A DNA stretch of 64,000 nucleotides from Streptomyces platensis (GCF_008704855.1 NZ_CP023691.1:5828001-5892000); one strand, 5' to 3'. Shown: positions 8,228-17,296, counted from the stretch's first letter. The notes: a model not told the origin generated them from the sequence alone. Translations and numbers: made by a program.

Positions 8228-8872
8228 ATGGCCCAGCAGCCTGTGTTTGATCAAGACGGTGACCAGCGCGTGGACGAGGAGTTCAGCGACGACGTCACGG
8301 ACGCCGGGGAGCGGGAGGCCGCCCACCGTGAGCGCGGCACCTCGCGGCCGATCACGGTCGTCGGCAACCCGGTGCTCCACAAGGAGTGCAAGGACGTCAC
8401 GGAGTTCGGCGACGAGCTGGCGCAGCTGATCGACGACATGTTCGCCAGCCAGCGCACCGCCGAGGGCGTGGGCCTGGCCGCCAACCAGATCGGCGTGGAC
8501 CTGAAGGTCTTCGTCTACGACTGCCTGGACGACGAGGGCGTCCGGCACGTCGGGGCGGTCTGCAACCCGGTGCTGGACGAGCTGCCCGCCGAGCGCCGGA
8601 TCCTGGACGACTCCAACGAGGGCTGCCTGTCCGTGCCCGGCGCCTATGCCGAGCTGGCCCGCCCCGACTACGCCGTGGTCCGGGGGCAGGACGCCAAGGG
8701 TGAGCCGATCGCGATCCGGGGCACCGGCTACTTCGCGCGCTGCCTCCAGCACGAGACCGATCACCTCTACGGCTACCTCTACATCGACCGGCTCAGCAAG
8801 CGGGACCGCAAGGACGCGCTGAAGCAGATGGCCGAGCGGGAGCCCCGCTACCCCGTCGTCGCCAACGACTGA
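8228..8872 (+). CDS. def: peptide deformylase
   Basis: 214 aa. All three deformylase motifs are present: GVGLAANQIG (motif 1), EGCLSVPG (motif 2, metal-binding Cys) and QHETDHLYG (motif 3, HExxH with two metal-binding His and the catalytic Glu). It removes the formyl group from nascent proteins. An acidic N-terminal extension of about 40 residues precedes the core, as in several actinomycete deformylases. Followed by a strong bidirectional hairpin. Confidence 0.97.
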   Translation: MAQQPVFDQDGDQRVDEEFSDDVTDAGEREAAHRERGTSRPITVVGNPVLHKECKDVTEFGDELAQLIDDMFASQRTAEGVGLAANQIGVDLKVFVYDCLDDEGVRHVGAVCNPVLDELPAERRILDDSNEGCLSVPGAYAELARPDYAVVRGQDAKGEPIAIRGTGYFARCLQHETDHLYGYLYIDRLSKRDRKDALKQMAEREPRYPVVAND

Positions 8873-8877
8873 GACGA

Positions 8878-8908
8878 ACGGGCGCCCGGCTGCCGGCCGG
8901 GCGCCCGT
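8878..8908. terminator. bidirectional terminator between def and the PBP gene
   Basis: A perfect 13-bp stem, ACGGGCGCCCGGC paired with GCCGGGCGCCCGT, and a 5-nt loop. It lies between two convergent stop codons (8872 and 8914). Confidence 0.8.
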
Positions 8909-8913
8909 CCGCG

Positions 8914-10905
8914 TCACGACCCCTGCTGGTAGGCCTGCCAGACCTTCGGCGGGAGGGTCGTGCCCAGCTCGCTCTTCGCCCCGCCGACACCCTGCATCGG
9001 CAGCAGGGCGGGGGTGCCCGGCTTGTTGCGGAACATGGTGACGGCGGTGGTCGGCTCGTTGCTGTCCCCGGCGCCGGGCGCGCGGTCCGGACGGACGACC
9101 TTCCCGGTCTTCGCGCCGGTGCCGGGACCGAAGCCCGGTTCCGCGGCGGACGGACTGCCGATGAACCACGCCGACTTCATCCGGTCGCCCGGCTCCGTGC
9201 GCCCGGCCGCCACCGGCTGCTCGGGGCCCAGCCCGCCGTCCCGGCCCAGGGTGAGCCAGCCCATGATCCGCAGGGAGTTCGACACCTGCTCGGCGACCTT
9301 GGCATCGAGCACCTGCTCGGCCTCGGGGCGGCTCAGCCCCGGCACCTTCTTGCCGTCGTAGGTCATCCCGGACACCGCGTAAGGCTCCTGGTGCAGCCCG
9401 CCGTTGGCGAAGGTCGTGTAGGCGCTCGCCATCCGGATCGCGCTGGGTGCGGAGGTGCCCAGCGGGAAGGTCTGTTCCAGCTGCGCCATGCTCTCCTTGC
9501 GCAGCCCCGCCTGCACCGCGAGATCCCGGATCCGCTCCAGCCCGATCCGCTTCCCGGCCTGGACGAAGGGCGGGCTCTGGCCCATCAGCAGGGCCCCGCC
9601 CAGTTTGTCGGCCGGGGTCTGCTCGCCGTCCGCCGGCGCGGCCTTACGGTCCTCGCCGTCCTCGCCGTCCTCGCTGTCCTCGCTGTCCTCGCTGTCCTCG
9701 GCCTCCTCCTGGAGCGCGGCCGCCAGCACGAACGGCTTGAAGGCGGACCCGGCCGGGACCGCCGAGGTGTCCGCGTTGTTGCTGAAGTGCTTGGTGGCGT
9801 CCGGACCGCCGTACAACGCGACAATCGCCCCGTCACCGGGGCGTACGGAGGCCGCGCCGAACTGCACGAATTCATCGGCCTCGCGGTGCTTCGGATCGAT
9901 TTCCTTCCGGCGGACATCGTTGACGGCCTTTTCCAGGCGGCGGGTGCGCTCTTTGTCGAAGGTGGTGTGTATGTGATAGCCGCCGCGCGCCAGATCCTTG
10001 TCGGTCAGCCCGGTGCGGGCCCTGATGAACTTGTTGGCGACATCCATCAGATAGCCGGTCTGGCCGGCCTGGCTGGTGGGCTTCGACAGTTTCCGGGGCT
10101 CCGGGAAAGTGCGGTACTCCGCCCGCTCTTCCTTGCTCATCTTCCCGGTGGTGACCTGCCGGTCGAGTATCCACTCCCAACGCGCCACGGCCCGTGCGTG
10201 ATTGGCCTTGCTCAGCCCCGGGTCGTACTGCTCCGAACCCTTCAGCACGGCGGCCAGCACGGCGCCCTGGCTGGGATTCAGCCGGTTGGCGTCAATGCCG
10301 TAATACGCATGGGCGGCGGCCTCGATGCCATAGGAATCGCGGCCGAACCAGCTGGTGTTGAGATATCCGCGCAGAATGTCGTGCTTGGACTTCTGGTTGC
10401 TCACCTTCAGCGAGATGATGAATTCCCGCACCTTGCGGGTGACCGTCTGGTCCTGTGAGAGATAGGTGTTCTTCACATACTGCTGGGTGATGGTGGAGCC
10501 GCCCTGGGTCTCCCCGCCGGAGACCATGCTGACCAGGGCGCGGCCGATGCCCTTGAGGGAGACCCCGGCATCGCTGTAGAACGTTTCGTTCTCCGCCGCG
10601 ATCACGGAGTTCTCCACCGAGTCCGGCACCTTGTCGAGGGTGACGTTCTGCCGGTTGACGGCGCCCACGCTCACCATTTCGCTGCCGTCGGACCAGTGAT
10701 AGACGGTGGCTTGCTTGCCCGCCAGTTCATTCTCGTCAGGCACGTCGATCTTCGCGTAGACCACAGCGAACAGCCCGGCCAGACCGAGCATGCCGAGCGA
10801 GAGGAGCCCGAGCCACTGACGCCATGACGGCAGCCAGCGGCGCGGGCCCTCCCGCCCCTGCCGCGGATAGTCGAGGAACCGGCGACGCCCCTTCGTTCCC
10901 TTCAT
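8914..10905 (-). CDS. class A penicillin-binding protein (GT51) with degenerate transpeptidase motifs
   Basis: 663 aa. One membrane segment (residues 31-50) follows a basic N-terminus. The GT51 glycosyltransferase is intact: E105-N-E-T-F-Y, GGSTITQQYVKN (135-146) and RKVREFIISLKV (158-169). In the transpeptidase domain the SxxK is present (S387-A-F-K390), but the SxN position reads S444-P-P and the KTG position reads R569-T-E. Between them lies an acidic stretch of Glu-Asp-Ser/Gly repeats (about 401-419). I infer a working glycan polymerase with doubtful transpeptidation. Convergent with def; divergent from the small ORF at 11081. Confidence 0.9.
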   Translation of the reverse strand: MKGTKGRRRFLDYPRQGREGPRRWLPSWRQWLGLLSLGMLGLAGLFAVVYAKIDVPDENELAGKQATVYHWSDGSEMVSVGAVNRQNVTLDKVPDSVENSVIAAENETFYSDAGVSLKGIGRALVSMVSGGETQGGSTITQQYVKNTYLSQDQTVTRKVREFIISLKVSNQKSKHDILRGYLNTSWFGRDSYGIEAAAHAYYGIDANRLNPSQGAVLAAVLKGSEQYDPGLSKANHARAVARWEWILDRQVTTGKMSKEERAEYRTFPEPRKLSKPTSQAGQTGYLMDVANKFIRARTGLTDKDLARGGYHIHTTFDKERTRRLEKAVNDVRRKEIDPKHREADEFVQFGAASVRPGDGAIVALYGGPDATKHFSNNADTSAVPAGSAFKPFVLAAALQEEAEDSEDSEDSEDGEDGEDRKAAPADGEQTPADKLGGALLMGQSPPFVQAGKRIGLERIRDLAVQAGLRKESMAQLEQTFPLGTSAPSAIRMASAYTTFANGGLHQEPYAVSGMTYDGKKVPGLSRPEAEQVLDAKVAEQVSNSLRIMGWLTLGRDGGLGPEQPVAAGRTEPGDRMKSAWFIGSPSAAEPGFGPGTGAKTGKVVRPDRAPGAGDSNEPTTAVTMFRNKPGTPALLPMQGVGGAKSELGTTLPPKVWQAYQQGS
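9651..9695 (-). repeat. 9-bp tandem repeat coding (Glu-Asp-Ser/Gly)n
   Basis: Five consecutive 9-nt units (CCTCGCCGT twice, CCTCGCTGT three times on the + strand) lie in frame inside the PBP gene. Each encodes Glu-Asp-Ser or Glu-Asp-Gly. Copy-number change would keep the reading frame. Confidence 0.9.
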
Positions 10906-11080
10906 GCCCGGATAGAGACGGCGGCCCCTGCTCCGGTTGCCGAGGTAACAGAACGCTCACAAACGGCGTGTCACCAGGGAGAGCGGCCCTCGGAGTGCTG
11001 CCCGGAAACGCCTGATGTGGAGCGTGATCTGCGTGCTTGACCGGCTTGTCGCGGGAGATCAGAGAGAGAATCGGGCTCCC

Positions 11081-11233
11081 GTGGACGCATCGCCGGAGTG
11101 TCTCGGCAACGAGGGCAAGGACGAATTCGAAGACGTGGACAAGAGCATCAAGAAGGGCCGGACGGCGGCCGAACAAGGCGCCGAGGGCCGGAACGAGACC
11201 ACCACCGACGAGGTACGAGATGTCTTCGGCTGA
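11081..11233 (+). CDS. possible small acidic protein, 50 aa
   Basis: Reading from a GTG at 11081, the product is highly charged (KDEFEDVDKSIKKGRTA) and ends in TTDEVRDVFG. Third positions are about 80% G/C, compatible with coding. The Shine-Dalgarno is weak and distant. The stop lies 14 nt inside the next gene (start 11220), which would couple the two. No homologue is recognised; it could be spurious. Confidence 0.35.
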   Translation: MDASPECLGNEGKDEFEDVDKSIKKGRTAAEQGAEGRNETTTDEVRDVFG

Positions 11234-12668
11234 CCAGGCCACGATCAGGGCCGCGCCCGCCCTTCAACGGGTGGGCGTCGCCCCGCGCCGAGCCGGGGCG
11301 GGCTTCGGCGCACTGGGGTTGGCGGCCCTCACTGCCGTCCTGCCGCTGTGGCTCTTCTGGCCGGATCCACAGCCGCGGCGGACGGCGATACTTGTCGCGC
11401 TGGGGTGCGCACTGGTTTGTGCCGGCGGCATCGCCGTGTTCCAGCGCGCCGCAGGGGGACGGCGGCCGTACGCCGAGATCTCCGTCGCCGAGTTCTCGGG
11501 GGCAACGGACGGACCTGACGCCGCGGAACCGGACGGGCCGCCCCGGGTGCTGCCCTCGCGCCGGGGTGCGCAGGCGCGTTGCCTCGCGTGGTACCTGGGC
11601 GTCTGCACGGTGCTGGTGACCCTTTTCGCCCTGGTGACAGGGGCGCCCCAGCGGCCGGAACAGATGCAGCGGATCGCCGACGCCGGGGCGGAGTTCGCGG
11701 CCGTACCGATCGCGAAGGTCGGCGACGTCGAGCTGCACGATCCGAGCAAGGGCCACGACTACTACACCTCGACGGCGGTGGTCCGGCTTGCCCCGAAGGC
11801 GGGCGGGCGGCCGGTGACGGCAACCGTCCATCCGGTCACGCCCGACCGTCCGCGTACCGGGGGCAAGGTCTCGGTACTTTATGCCCCGACGCGCCCCGGA
11901 CTGGGCGCCCTAGCAGGCGACGAGCGCAGCCTCGGTGACGAACTGGACGGCGCCACGATGGGGACCGGTCCCGCCTGGATCGTCGGCATCGCCTGGGCCG
12001 CCGGCATTGTCCTCTCCGTGGTCTGCCTGGCCCACTGCCATGGGTTCCGTTCCTTTTCCCGGCTGGGCCGCGCCGATATGGCGGTACGCGGGAAATATCT
12101 GGGGCCTGATTTCTGGCGGCGGGGTGACAGCGAGCAGCCCTGCTTGAAAATTGTCACCGGGTCAGCCCGCACCGCGCATTTCCTGGCCACTGTCCTGGCG
12201 GACCATGTCCCCGCTTCCGTGACGGGGCAGTATCTGTGGCTGTGCTGGGACGCGCGCCAGGGCGCCGACGGCGGGCGGTTCTCCGGGGGTGCCACACCGG
12301 CGGCGCTGGTGTCCGACGACGGCTGGGTGATGCACGGGATGCTCAAGGCCGACGATGCGCAGATGATGGCCGCCGAAGGTGTCGCCGTCGAAAAGGCCGC
12401 AGAGCGCAACGGCGAGCCGCGCGCTCTGAGGCTGTGGGACCCGCACTCCGTCTGGCTGCTTTACGTGCCACCGGCCGTGCCGCTTCTCGCCGCGGTGCTC
12501 ATCGGCTGCGCCGCGCTGCTGACCTTCGACCTCACGGGCATCTGGCGCTGGGTGATCGGCATCACCGGCGCCGTCGCCGGGCTGGCTCTCGGCCATCAGG
12601 CGATGAACGCGCCCTACCCGTCGGTCGTGCGCGCGGCCCTGTTCTCGAAGGGGACGGATCCAGCCTAG
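11220..12668 (+). CDS. multi-spanning membrane protein of unknown function
   Basis: 482 aa from the ATG at 11220. Predicted membrane segments include FGALGLAALTAVLPLWLFW, ILVALGCALVCAGGIAVF, YLGVCTVLVTLFALVTG, IVGIAWAAGIVLSVVCLA, VPPAVPLLAAVLIGCAALL and WVIGITGAVAGLALG. A large extracytoplasmic region at residues 150-260 contains SKGHDYYTSTAVVRLAPK. The layout resembles DUF3592-like membrane proteins, but I cannot assign a family firmly. Followed by a hairpin terminator; divergent from the PBP gene. Confidence 0.75.
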   Translation: MSSADQATIRAAPALQRVGVAPRRAGAGFGALGLAALTAVLPLWLFWPDPQPRRTAILVALGCALVCAGGIAVFQRAAGGRRPYAEISVAEFSGATDGPDAAEPDGPPRVLPSRRGAQARCLAWYLGVCTVLVTLFALVTGAPQRPEQMQRIADAGAEFAAVPIAKVGDVELHDPSKGHDYYTSTAVVRLAPKAGGRPVTATVHPVTPDRPRTGGKVSVLYAPTRPGLGALAGDERSLGDELDGATMGTGPAWIVGIAWAAGIVLSVVCLAHCHGFRSFSRLGRADMAVRGKYLGPDFWRRGDSEQPCLKIVTGSARTAHFLATVLADHVPASVTGQYLWLCWDARQGADGGRFSGGATPAALVSDDGWVMHGMLKADDAQMMAAEGVAVEKAAERNGEPRALRLWDPHSVWLLYVPPAVPLLAAVLIGCAALLTFDLTGIWRWVIGITGAVAGLALGHQAMNAPYPSVVRAALFSKGTDPA

Positions 12669-12717
12669 GGCCCAAGGGTGAACGCCTCCCGGAAGGACGT
12701 GAGTGGAGGCAGGCAAA

Positions 12718-12754
12718 GGGGCCCGCCCACGGCATCGCGCCGCGGGCAGGCCCC
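12718..12754. terminator. terminator between the membrane-protein gene and nrdB
   Basis: Stem GGGGCC-x-GCCC with GGGC-x-GGCCCC (10 pairs, one mismatch), followed by TTCG. It sits between convergent genes. Confidence 0.65.
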
Positions 12755-12780
12755 TTCGCCTGGATTGCCGGACTACCGGA

Positions 12781-13836
12781 CTAGAAGTCGTCGTCGAAGG
12801 AGACCGACCCCTCGACGGCGACCTGGTAGGCGGAGGCCCGGCGCTCGAAGAAGTTGGTCAGTTCCTGGACGTTCTGAAGCTCCATGAAGGAGAACGGGTT
12901 CTCCGAGCCGTAGACGGGCGCGAAGCCGAGCCGCTGGAGCCGCTGGTCCGCGACGCACTGGAGATACTCGCGCATCGACGCGGTGTTCATGCCCGGCAGG
13001 CCCTCACCGCACAGATCGCGGCCGAACTGGAGCTCCGCCTCGACGGCCTCCTTGAGCATGTCGGTGACCTGCTGCTCCAGCTTGTCGTCGAAGAGGTCGG
13101 GCTCCTCCTCGCGGACGGTGTCCACCACCGAGAACGCGAACTCCATGTGCATGGACTCGTCGCGGAAGACCCAGTTGGTGCCGGTGGCCAGCCCGTGCAG
13201 CAGGCCCCGCGAGCGGAACCAGTACACGTACGCGAAGGCGCCGTAGAAGAACAGCCCCTCGATGCAGGCCGCGAAGCAGATGAGGTTGAGCAGGAAGCGG
13301 CGCCGGTCGGCCTTGGACTCCAGCCGGTCGATCTTCTCGACCGAGTCCATCCACTTGAAGCAGAACTGGGCCTTCTCCCGGATGGACGGGATGTTCTCCA
13401 CGGCCGCGAAGGCGGCGGCGCGGTCGTCCGGGTCGGGGAGGTAGGTGTCCAGCAGCGTCAAGTAGAACTGGACGTGCACGGCCTCCTCGAAGAGTTGACG
13501 GCTCAGGTACAGCCGCGCCTCGGGGGAGTTGATGTGCTTGTAGAGCGTCAGCACCAGGTTGTTGGAGACGATCGAGTCACCGGTCGCGAAGAACGCCACC
13601 AGCCGGCCGATCATGTGCTGCTCGCCCGGCGAGAGCTTGGCGAGGTCGGCGACGTCGGAGTGGAGGTCGACCTCCTCCACGGTCCAGGTGTTCTTGATCG
13701 CGTCGCGGTAGCGGTCGTAGAACTCCGGGTACCGCATGGGGCGCAGCGTCAGCTCGAAGCCCGGGTCCAGGAGGTTCTTGGTGCCGGTGGTGGCGGTGTG
13801 GGCCGCGGCGGCGTTCGTTTCCGGTGCGGTGGTCAT
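12781..13836 (-). CDS. nrdB: class I ribonucleotide reductase, small (beta) subunit
   Basis: 351 aa. Diiron ligands and radical site are visible: LFEEAVHVQFY has the E-x2-H ligand pair with a Tyr four residues after the His, equivalent to the radical Tyr122 of E. coli; the second pair is RDESMHMEF. The C-terminus SVSFDDDF fits the subunit-docking tail. It generates the tyrosyl radical for NrdA to reduce ribonucleotides. Its ATG overlaps the nrdA stop by one base (TAATG), so the two are coupled. Confidence 0.95.
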   Translation of the reverse strand: MTTAPETNAAAAHTATTGTKNLLDPGFELTLRPMRYPEFYDRYRDAIKNTWTVEEVDLHSDVADLAKLSPGEQHMIGRLVAFFATGDSIVSNNLVLTLYKHINSPEARLYLSRQLFEEAVHVQFYLTLLDTYLPDPDDRAAAFAAVENIPSIREKAQFCFKWMDSVEKIDRLESKADRRRFLLNLICFAACIEGLFFYGAFAYVYWFRSRGLLHGLATGTNWVFRDESMHMEFAFSVVDTVREEEPDLFDDKLEQQVTDMLKEAVEAELQFGRDLCGEGLPGMNTASMREYLQCVADQRLQRLGFAPVYGSENPFSFMELQNVQELTNFFERRASAYQVAVEGSVSFDDDF

Positions 13837-16268
13837 TACTGGCAGGCCTCGCAGGACTCGGGGTTTTCCAGGGAGCAGGCGACCGCCTCGGGGTCGGTGG
13901 CCTGCTGCGGTACGGGCGCGGTCGCGGCGGCGCCACCGCGGGCGGACTGGGCGATCCGGGTCGCCGGCCGCGAACGCAGGTAGTACGTCGTCTTGATGCC
14001 GCGCTTCCAGGCGTAGGCGTACATCGAGCTGAGCTTGCCGATGGTCGGGGACGCCATGAACAGGTTCAGCGACTGGCTCTGGTCCAGGTACGGCGTACGG
14101 GCCGCGGCCATGTCGATCAGCGCGCGCTGCGGGATCTCCCAGGCGGTGCGGTACAGCGCCCGGATCTCCGCGGGGATCCACTCGACGTCCTGCACCGAGC
14201 CGTTGGCCTCGCGCAGCGCGTCCCGGGTCCGCGCGTCCCACAGCCCCAGCGCCTTGAGCTCCTCGATCAGATACGCGTTGACCTGGAGGAACTCACCGGA
14301 CAGCGTCTCGCGCTTGAAGAGGTTGGAGACCTGCGGCTCGATGCACTCGTACACGCCCGCGATGGAGGCGATGGTGGCGGTCGGCGCGATGGCCAGCAGC
14401 AGCGAGTTGCGCATCCCGGTGGCGGCGATACGGGTGCGCAGCGCCGCCCAGCGGTCCGCCCAGCGGGGCTCGGCGTTCGGGTAGTGGTCCGGGTGCAACA
14501 CGCCGCGGGCGGTGCGGGTCGCGGACCACGCCGGGTGCGGCCCGTGCCGCTCGGCGAGGTCGGCGGACGCCTCGTAGGCGGCGAGCATGATCCGCTCGGA
14601 GATACGGGTCGACAGCTCCTGCGCCTCGGGCGAGTCGAAGGGCAGCCGCAACCGGAAGAAGACGTCCTGGAGGCCCATCAGGCCCAGACCCACCGGGCGC
14701 CAGCGGGAGTTGGACGTCCCGGCCTGCTCGGTCGGGTAGAAGTTGATGTCCACCACGCGGTCGAGGAAGGTGACGGCCGTGCGGACGGTCGCGTCCAGCC
14801 GCTCCCAGTCCATCTCACCGTGGTCACCCAGGTGCGCGGCGAGGTTGACCGACCCCAGGTTGCAGACCGCGGTCTCCCCGTCGTTCGTCACCTCCAGGAT
14901 CTCCGTGCACAGGTTGGACGAGTGCACGACCTGGCCCGGCTCGGCGGTCTGGTTGGCGGTGCGGTTGGCGGCGTCCTTGAACGTCATCCAGCCGTTGCCG
15001 GTCTGCGCCAGGGTGCGCATCATGCGGGAGTACAGCACCCGGGCCGGGATCTGCTTGAGCGCCCGGCCGTCGGCCTCCAGCTTCCGGTAGGCGGCGTCGA
15101 ACTCGTCGCCCCACAGGTCCACCAGCTCCGGGGCGTCCGACGGCGAGAACAGCGACCAGTCGGCGTCCGCCTCCACCCGGCGCATGAACTCGTCCGGGAT
15201 CCAGTGCGCGATGTTCAGGTTGTGCGTACGGCGCGCCTCCTCACCGGTGTTGTCGCGCAGCTCCAGGAACTCCTCGATGTCCGCGTGCCAGGTCTCCAGA
15301 TAGACGCAGGCCGCGCCCTTGCGCCGGCCGCCCTGGTTCACGGCCGCGACCGAGGCGTCCAGGGTGCGCAGGAACGGCACGATGCCGTTGGAGTGCCCGT
15401 TGGTGCCGCGGATCAGCGAACCGCGGGCGCGGATGCGGGAGTACGAGAGGCCGATGCCGCCGGCGTGCTTGGAGAGCCGGGCGACCTGGTGGTAGCGGTC
15501 GTAGATCGAGTCCAGCTCGTCCAGCGGGGAGTCCAGCAGATAGCAGGACGACATCTGCGGGTGGCGGGTGCCGGAGTTGAACAGGGTGGGGGAGGAGGGC
15601 AGGTAGGACAGCGAGCTGGTGAGGCGGTAGAGCTCCGCCACGTCGTCCAGCGCACGCTCGCTGTGGTCCTCGGCGAGGCCGCAGGCCACCCGCAGCAGGA
15701 AGTGCTGCGGGGTCTCGATGACCTGACGGGTGGTGGGGTGCCGCAGCAGGTAGCGCGAGTGCAGGGTGCGCAGACCGAAGTACCCGAAGCGGTCGTCGGC
15801 GCCGTCGGCCAGCGCCCGGTCGACCAGCGCGTCCAGCCGGGCGGCGTGCGCCCGGACGAACTCCGCGGTCTCGTCGGCGATCAGCCCCTCGCGGTGGCCG
15901 ACCTCGACGGAGGCGGAGAAGGCGACCGCCCCCTGTCCGGCCGCCTCCTCCGAGATCGCGAGGGTGAGCAGCCGCGCCGCGAGCTTGGAGTACTGCGGCT
16001 CGTCACCGATCAGACCGGCCGCGGCATCGGTGGCCAGCGACCGCAGTTCGGCCTCGTCGGAGCCGGCGTGCCGGCCGCGCAGGGCGGCGGCGGCCACCTT
16101 GCCGGGGTCGGTCGCGGTCAGGTCCTCGGTCAGCTGGGTCAGGGTGCGCAGCAGGGCGACACCCGGCCCGTCCTCGCCCGGACCGCCGTCGGCGGTACCG
16201 GGAGGCGTGGCCACCACGGGCGGCACGGCCTCGGCGTCTGACGCGGGCTCCGTTGGCGCGATGGTCAC
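13836..16268 (-). CDS. nrdA: class I ribonucleotide reductase, large (alpha) subunit
   Basis: 810 aa from the GTG at 16268, preceded by GAGGGAGAG. Active-site residues include the redox Cys of SSCYLLDS, the radical Cys in SNLCTEILEV, and AVCNLGSVNL; PTATIASIAGV is the substrate-binding region, YLRSRPA precedes the tail and the C-terminus ends CEACQ. No classical ATP-cone motif (VxKRxGxxxxFD) is seen in the first 100 residues, so overall activity may not be dATP-gated in the usual way. Expression is controlled by the upstream NrdR boxes and cobalamin riboswitch, which switch it off when the B12-dependent reductase can work. Confidence 0.95.
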   Translation of the reverse strand: MTIAPTEPASDAEAVPPVVATPPGTADGGPGEDGPGVALLRTLTQLTEDLTATDPGKVAAAALRGRHAGSDEAELRSLATDAAAGLIGDEPQYSKLAARLLTLAISEEAAGQGAVAFSASVEVGHREGLIADETAEFVRAHAARLDALVDRALADGADDRFGYFGLRTLHSRYLLRHPTTRQVIETPQHFLLRVACGLAEDHSERALDDVAELYRLTSSLSYLPSSPTLFNSGTRHPQMSSCYLLDSPLDELDSIYDRYHQVARLSKHAGGIGLSYSRIRARGSLIRGTNGHSNGIVPFLRTLDASVAAVNQGGRRKGAACVYLETWHADIEEFLELRDNTGEEARRTHNLNIAHWIPDEFMRRVEADADWSLFSPSDAPELVDLWGDEFDAAYRKLEADGRALKQIPARVLYSRMMRTLAQTGNGWMTFKDAANRTANQTAEPGQVVHSSNLCTEILEVTNDGETAVCNLGSVNLAAHLGDHGEMDWERLDATVRTAVTFLDRVVDINFYPTEQAGTSNSRWRPVGLGLMGLQDVFFRLRLPFDSPEAQELSTRISERIMLAAYEASADLAERHGPHPAWSATRTARGVLHPDHYPNAEPRWADRWAALRTRIAATGMRNSLLLAIAPTATIASIAGVYECIEPQVSNLFKRETLSGEFLQVNAYLIEELKALGLWDARTRDALREANGSVQDVEWIPAEIRALYRTAWEIPQRALIDMAAARTPYLDQSQSLNLFMASPTIGKLSSMYAYAWKRGIKTTYYLRSRPATRIAQSARGGAAATAPVPQQATDPEAVACSLENPESCEACQ

Positions 16269-16333
16269 GCGATGCTCTCCCTCACTCGGCGGGGCCGGGA
16301 GGGGCGGGCGCGACGGGCGCACGCGAGCATGCG

Positions 16334-16356
16334 GCACCCCGTGACGGCAGGGGTGC
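16334..16356 (-). promoter_or_regulatory. hairpin in the nrdA leader
   Basis: GCACCCC, 9-nt loop, GGGGTGC, in the leader between the cobalamin aptamer and the nrdA start. It may be part of the expression platform, forming in one of two alternative states. Confidence 0.5.
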
Positions 16357-16380
16357 GCGGGCACACCACGCGGCGTCCAC

Positions 16381-16560
16381 CGGCCCAACCCTCGGGGCCC
16401 GGACGTATCGACGACCGCACCCCTTGCGGTGCGGACGTACCGTCGGCAGGTCCTCGGACTACACGGGCACGCGCCCAGGGCCGGTATCCGCCCGGCCGAG
16501 CGCGCTCCTACACCGTTGCGGGACAGTTCCGGATTCCCACCGGATTCCCCTGCGGCGACA
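16381..16560 (-). ncRNA. cobalamin (B12) riboswitch upstream of nrdAB
   Basis: The minus strand shows the core in order: GGGAATCCGG (16540-16531 and neighbours), ACTGTCCCGCAACGG (16527-16513) and the B12 box AGTCCGAGGACCTGCC (16460-16445). These match the conserved cobalamin aptamer core and B12 box. A 7-bp GC-rich hairpin, CCGCACC with GGTGCGG (16434-16415), follows. A B12 riboswitch is known to repress nrdABS in S. coelicolor, so the position fits. Boundaries are approximate. Confidence 0.93.
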
Positions 16561-16571
16561 GCGAGGACGAG

Positions 16572-16620
16572 CATACATGTGGGGGTGGCCCCTCAAGTGC
16601 ACCCCCACATCTAGTGTGTC
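16572..16620 (-). promoter_or_regulatory. tandem NrdR boxes in the nrdA promoter
   Basis: Two motifs sharing C-x-A-x-ATGT lie 32 bp apart (cores at 16614-16607 and 16582-16575), i.e. three helical turns on the same face. Box 1 reads ACACTAGATGTGG, close to the NrdR consensus acaCwAtATaTwGtgt; box 2 (CCCACATGTATGC) is weaker. Spacing of about 31-32 bp is typical for NrdR boxes. They sit just upstream of the riboswitch. Confidence 0.7.
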
Positions 16621-16708
16621 GTGAGTGATCACACAGTGTCTGTCAGTGGCCTCGGCTATCGTCGGAGGCGCGTTCCTGTTCCGTCCCGTGGAAGAAGGAG
16701 AAGGCCTC

Positions 16709-17296
16709 ATGACCGCGCTCGCCGACCGTCCGCACATCATGGAGACCGAGCATTTCGAAGAGGCCGCCCGGATACTCGCCCGCCTGGAAGAAGGCGCGCG
16801 GTTGGAACTCATCGACGGGAAGGTCAAGAGCAAGGCGACGCCGGACGGGGATCACGGACGCATCATCCAGTGGCTGCTTCGCATCTGCATGCAGCACAGG
16901 CCGGAGCTCTTCCTCGATCCGAACCAGGGCCTGAAGGCGGAGACTTACCGAAAGGGCCGCCTCCGTCCGGACGCCTCCCTCGTGCCGTGCGACGCCTTTG
17001 TGGGCCAGGGGGAATGGGCAGACCCCGACCCGGTGCTCATGGTCGTCGAAGTCACCTCGCACGACTCGGACACCGACCAGCGCGACCGCGTGGAGAAGCC
17101 CCTCGCGTACGCGAAGACCGGTATCCCGCTCTATCTGTTGATCGACCGCCAGGAGTGCCGGATGGTCGTCCACAGCGAACCCGATGACGGCCGCTACGAG
17201 ACCGTCCACACCGTGCCGTTCGGCAAAACGCTGCACCTCCCCGACCCCGTCGGCATCACGCTCGAAACCGAGCAGCTGAAGGACTGGGTGAACTGA
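16709..17296 (+). CDS. Uma2 (DUF820) PD-(D/E)XK nuclease-like protein
   Basis: 195 aa from the ATG at 16709, with AAGGAG 8 nt upstream. ARLELIDGKV, LRPDASLVP and VLMVVEVTS provide the E, D and ExK-like positions of the Uma2 nuclease fold; YAKTGIPLYLLID follows as in the family. Streptomyces genomes carry many paralogues with no settled function. It is divergent from nrdA and its promoter must lie within or beside the NrdR-box region. It ends at a strong bidirectional hairpin. Confidence 0.88.
   Translation: MTALADRPHIMETEHFEEAARILARLEEGARLELIDGKVKSKATPDGDHGRIIQWLLRICMQHRPELFLDPNQGLKAETYRKGRLRPDASLVPCDAFVGQGEWADPDPVLMVVEVTSHDSDTDQRDRVEKPLAYAKTGIPLYLLIDRQECRMVVHSEPDDGRYETVHTVPFGKTLHLPDPVGITLETEQLKDWVN

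Noticed and set aside
8207..9169. minus-strand frame across def
   Set aside because: Antisense of def; low-complexity Arg/Gly/Ala product with no family features.
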